8,586 bases of DNA, taken from the NCBI GenBank assembly GCA_017380355.1, contig JAFOED010000013.1, positions 1 to 8,586 on the forward strand, in the 5' to 3' direction. Position 1 is the first letter of the stretch. Every line of letters starts with the position of its first letter. The notes beneath the pieces were generated by a model. That model was not told the origin of the DNA. It searched no databases and saw only the letters and a program-made list of their open reading frames with translations. Position numbers and translations under genes: made by a program. Origin of the DNA: Ruminococcus sp. GTDB taxonomy: Bacteria; Bacillota; Clostridia; Oscillospirales; Acutalibacteraceae. Of this stretch, positions 7,088 through 8,586 are shown piece by piece.

Positions 7088-7318
7088 TTATATAGCGTAC
7101 TGCTTGATTGTTTCAAGTAACTCGTCTGTTGCGTTATATCCGATAACAACTTCGATAGGTTTCGTAATATCGAGAGAAATTATACCGATGATAGAATGAC
7201 CATCGATACTGTAGTCGCCACTGTTAAGTGTGACTTCTGTATCCATAAATTGAGCCATTTTATCTACAAACTCTCTTGCAGTATCTATATCTTTAATCAT
7301 AATTGTGCTTTTATACAT
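7088..7318 (-). CDS. HPr-family protein lacking the PTS active-site histidine (Crh-like paralogue)
   Basis: A 76-residue soluble protein with the HPr fold pattern. The match lies in FVDKMAQFMDTEVTL (17-31), DYSIDGHSIIGIISLD (35-50) and the C-terminal YNATDELLETI (61-71). HPr carries phosphate from enzyme I on His15 of a GLHARPA loop. Here that region reads IKDIDTAREFV and the protein has no histidine before residue 41, so it cannot work as a normal PTS phosphocarrier. The Ser46-type region, the site phosphorylated by HPr kinase in HPr and Crh, is kept as HSIIGIISLD with Ser42. A regulatory role like Crh, cofactor of CcpA, is one possibility, and a drifted paralogue of unknown role is another. 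The start is supported by GGAGG at 7325-7329, 6 bases before ATG. It is a single gene, convergent with the amylase and divergent from mtaB. Confidence 0.82.
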   Translation of the reverse strand: MYKSTIMIKDIDTAREFVDKMAQFMDTEVTLNSGDYSIDGHSIIGIISLDITKPIEVVIGYNATDELLETIKQYAI

Positions 7319-7331
7319 AACTGACCTCCAT

Positions 7332-7360
7332 ATGTCACGTTTAGTCGGATTATGTATACT
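7332..7360 (+). promoter_or_regulatory. Candidate promoter for mtaB
   Basis: ATGTCA (7332-7337, 4 of 6 to TTGACA) and TATACT (7355-7360, 5 of 6 to TATAAT) are 17 bases apart. A start near 7367 would give a leader of about 64 bases. The box lies inside the leader of the divergent HPr-like gene. Based on consensus matching only. Confidence 0.35.
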
Positions 7361-7389
7361 ATATTAGCACTTTAGTATGTAATAATCAA
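7361..7389 (-). promoter_or_regulatory. Candidate promoter for the HPr-like gene
   Basis: On the minus strand TTGATT (7389-7384) and TAATAT (7366-7361) are separated by 17 bases, each a 4 of 6 match to the sigma-A boxes. The leader would be about 35 bases and contains the GGAGG site. Its -10 box directly abuts the -10 box of the opposing candidate promoter. Confidence 0.4.
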
Positions 7390-7403
7390 CGGCAATATTG
7401 CCG
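7390..7403. promoter_or_regulatory. Perfect 14-bp palindrome, candidate operator
   Basis: CGGCAATATTGCCG is its own reverse complement over all 14 bases and is flanked by AT-rich DNA. It starts one base beyond the candidate -35 box of the HPr-like gene and lies 27 bases before the mtaB start. As RNA the arms leave no workable loop, which favours a DNA site for a dimeric regulator. The regulator is unknown. Confidence 0.5.
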
Positions 7404-7419
7404 AAAAATATCGTATTTT

Positions 7420-7433
7420 AGGTGATTTATTTG
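7420..7433 (+). promoter_or_regulatory. Ribosome binding site and TTG start of mtaB
   Basis: AGGTGA (7420-7425) matches the 3' half of the consensus site and lies 5 bases before TTG at 7431. The first in-frame ATG (7488) would remove the conserved LGCKVNQYES motif with its iron-sulfur cysteine, so TTG must be the start or close to it. Confidence 0.82.
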
Positions 7434-8586
7434 ACTTTTAATATTGTAACTCTTGGTTGTAAAGTGAATCAGTATGAATCACAGCTTATGTTTGAATATA
7501 TGTGCGACGCAGGTTTTACTCCTGTAGAAGACAGTGTTGCAGATATTACTATTATTAACTCTTGCACAGTAACTCATGTTAGCGATTCTAAGAACCGCAA
7601 GGTTATAAATCGTACACGCAGAGAAAACGATGACGCGATAATCGTTCTTACCGGCTGTATGCCTCAGGCTTTTTCTGATGACGAGTCACTTTTTAAGAAT
7701 TGTGATATTGTGTTAGGTAACGTGAGTAGAAGGGAAGTCGTTTCTGCAATTAAAGAGTATCTGCTTAACAAAAAGCAGATTATAAACATTGGTAAACACG
7801 AAAAAGGTGAAAAGTTCGAGAAAATGCGTGTGAACAATTTTCTTGAGCGCACTCGCGCCTTTGTGAAAATTGAAGATGGTTGCAATCGTTTCTGTTCATA
7901 TTGTATCATACCGTATGCTCGTGGTCGTGTGCGTTCTAAATCTATTTCCGATTTACGAGAGGAAGTAATAATATTAGCTGAAAAAGGTTACAACGAAATT
8001 GTTTTAGTAGGTATTAATCTTTCTGCATACGGCGATGATATTGATGCTACTTTAGCGGATGCTGTTGAATGTGTTTGCGAAATTAATGGGGTAGAGAGAG
8101 TTCGACTTTCTTCTCTTGAACCTGAACTTATGACAGAAGATGTACTTAAAAGACTTGCTGCACAAAGAAAGTTTTGTCCGCATTTTCATCTTTCGCTTCA
8201 GAGTGGTTGTACTGAAACTCTCAAGCGAATGCACCGCCACTATACGGCTGATGAATACGCTGAGATTGTCGAAAATATCAGACGTATTTTTATTAACCCG
8301 TCTATTACGACAGATATTATGGTCGGTTTTGCAGGTGAAAGCGACGATGAATTTGAAAAAAGTCTTGCTTTTTCTGACTATATCGGCTTCGCTAAAGTTC
8401 ATGTTTTCTCATATTCGCGACGTAAAGGTACAGTAGCGGATAAACTTCCTATGCAAGTTGACCCTGCTGTTAAGAATATAAGAAGCAAAAAGATGATTGA
8501 ACACACAGAGAAAAAACGTGCTGAGTTTCTATTATCACAGGTAGGCTTAGTCGAAGAGGTTTTGTTTGAAATTAAAAACAAACAAG
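7431..8586 (+). CDS. mtaB: tRNA (N6-threonylcarbamoyladenosine(37)-C2)-methylthiotransferase MtaB (3' end outside window)
   Basis: Radical SAM enzyme that adds a methylthio group to t6A at position 37 of tRNAs reading ANN codons, giving ms2t6A; it acts in the cytoplasm. 385 residues are present of a family usually about 430-450. The N-terminal UPF0004 domain starts with TLGCKVNQYES (7-17), the form typical of MtaB and not of MiaB or RimO. Its cluster cysteines are Cys10, Cys45 (INSC) and Cys76 (LTGC). The radical SAM cluster motif is CNRFCSYC (Cys151, Cys155, Cys158), followed by IIPYARGRVRSK (159-170). Further family motifs are LVGINLSAYG (192-201), RLSSLEPE (225-232), HLSLQSGC (253-260) and TTDIMVGFAGE (293-303). 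The window ends as the TRAM RNA-binding domain begins (VEEVLFEIK). The start is TTG, supported by a ribosome binding site. No frameshift is seen. Confidence 0.96.
   Translation, partial: MTFNIVTLGCKVNQYESQLMFEYMCDAGFTPVEDSVADITIINSCTVTHVSDSKNRKVINRTRRENDDAIIVLTGCMPQAFSDDESLFKNCDIVLGNVSRREVVSAIKEYLLNKKQIINIGKHEKGEKFEKMRVNNFLERTRAFVKIEDGCNRFCSYCIIPYARGRVRSKSISDLREEVIILAEKGYNEIVLVGINLSAYGDDIDATLADAVECVCEINGVERVRLSSLEPELMTEDVLKRLAAQRKFCPHFHLSLQSGCTETLKRMHRHYTADEYAEIVENIRRIFINPSITTDIMVGFAGESDDEFEKSLAFSDYIGFAKVHVFSYSRRKGTVADKLPMQVDPAVKNIRSKKMIEHTEKKRAEFLLSQVGLVEEVLFEIKNKQ

Noticed and set aside
7088..7318. Canonical ptsH (HPr) for the small minus-strand gene
   Set aside because: The GLHARPA active-site histidine is absent, so PTS phosphotransfer cannot be claimed.
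7488..7490. ATG at 7488 as the mtaB start
   Set aside because: It would delete the first cluster cysteine and the LGCKVNQYES motif; TTG at 7431 has a suitable ribosome binding site.
8052..8402. Minus-strand open frame of 116 codons inside mtaB
   Set aside because: The opposite strand encodes unmistakable MtaB motifs over the whole stretch; this is an antisense shadow.
7431..8586. MiaB or RimO as the identity of the methylthiotransferase
   Set aside because: The N-terminal GCKVNQYES and the RLSSLEPE motif fit MtaB; MiaB normally has a GCQMN-type motif.

Overview
The window looks like chromosomal DNA of a gut Firmicute of the Ruminococcaceae/Oscillospiraceae type, and a starch-degrading Ruminococcus (R. 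bromii-like) is the best guess. The reasons are a Gram-positive PolC replicase, AT-rich DNA with strong AGGAGG-type ribosome binding sites and two TTG starts, and above all a secreted GH13 alpha-amylase that carries a type I dockerin and several starch-binding modules. That combination is known from the amylosome, a starch-degrading counterpart of the cellulosome. The species call is inference, since no search could be run.

Layout: (1) 2-2443 (+) is the C-terminal 813 residues of DNA polymerase III PolC, cut by the left edge, with its zinc finger, palm aspartates and terminal clamp-binding QMSLF visible. (2) 2455-3741 (+) is an AI-2E-family multi-spanning membrane protein that starts at TTG, its ribosome binding site running directly on from the polC stop. 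(3) 3741-6983 (+) is a 1080-residue modular amylase: signal peptide, GH13 (AmyE-like, probably subfamily 28) catalytic part, Ig-like domain, CBM26-like module, linker, dockerin, linker, three more CBM26-like modules. Its ATG overlaps the preceding stop (TAATG). A strong intrinsic terminator at 6992-7020 ends this block. (4) 7088-7318 (-) is a small HPr-fold protein without the phosphorylatable PTS histidine but with the Ser46 region kept, as in Crh. It has its own hairpin terminator. (5) 7319-7430 is a compact intergenic region with overlapping candidate promoters and a perfect 14-bp palindrome. (6) 7431-8586 (+) is MtaB, the tRNA t6A37 methylthiotransferase, starting at TTG and cut by the right edge.

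PolC and MtaB are housekeeping genes. The amylase is an accessory, secreted enzyme placed tightly behind a housekeeping polymerase and a membrane exporter. That placement, the internal dockerin, and the His-less HPr paralogue next door are the main points of interest. I found no mobile element, CRISPR array, tRNA or rRNA, and no gene-free stretch longer than about 112 bases. I do not see a clearly new biological system; the unusual elements are listed as hypotheses.
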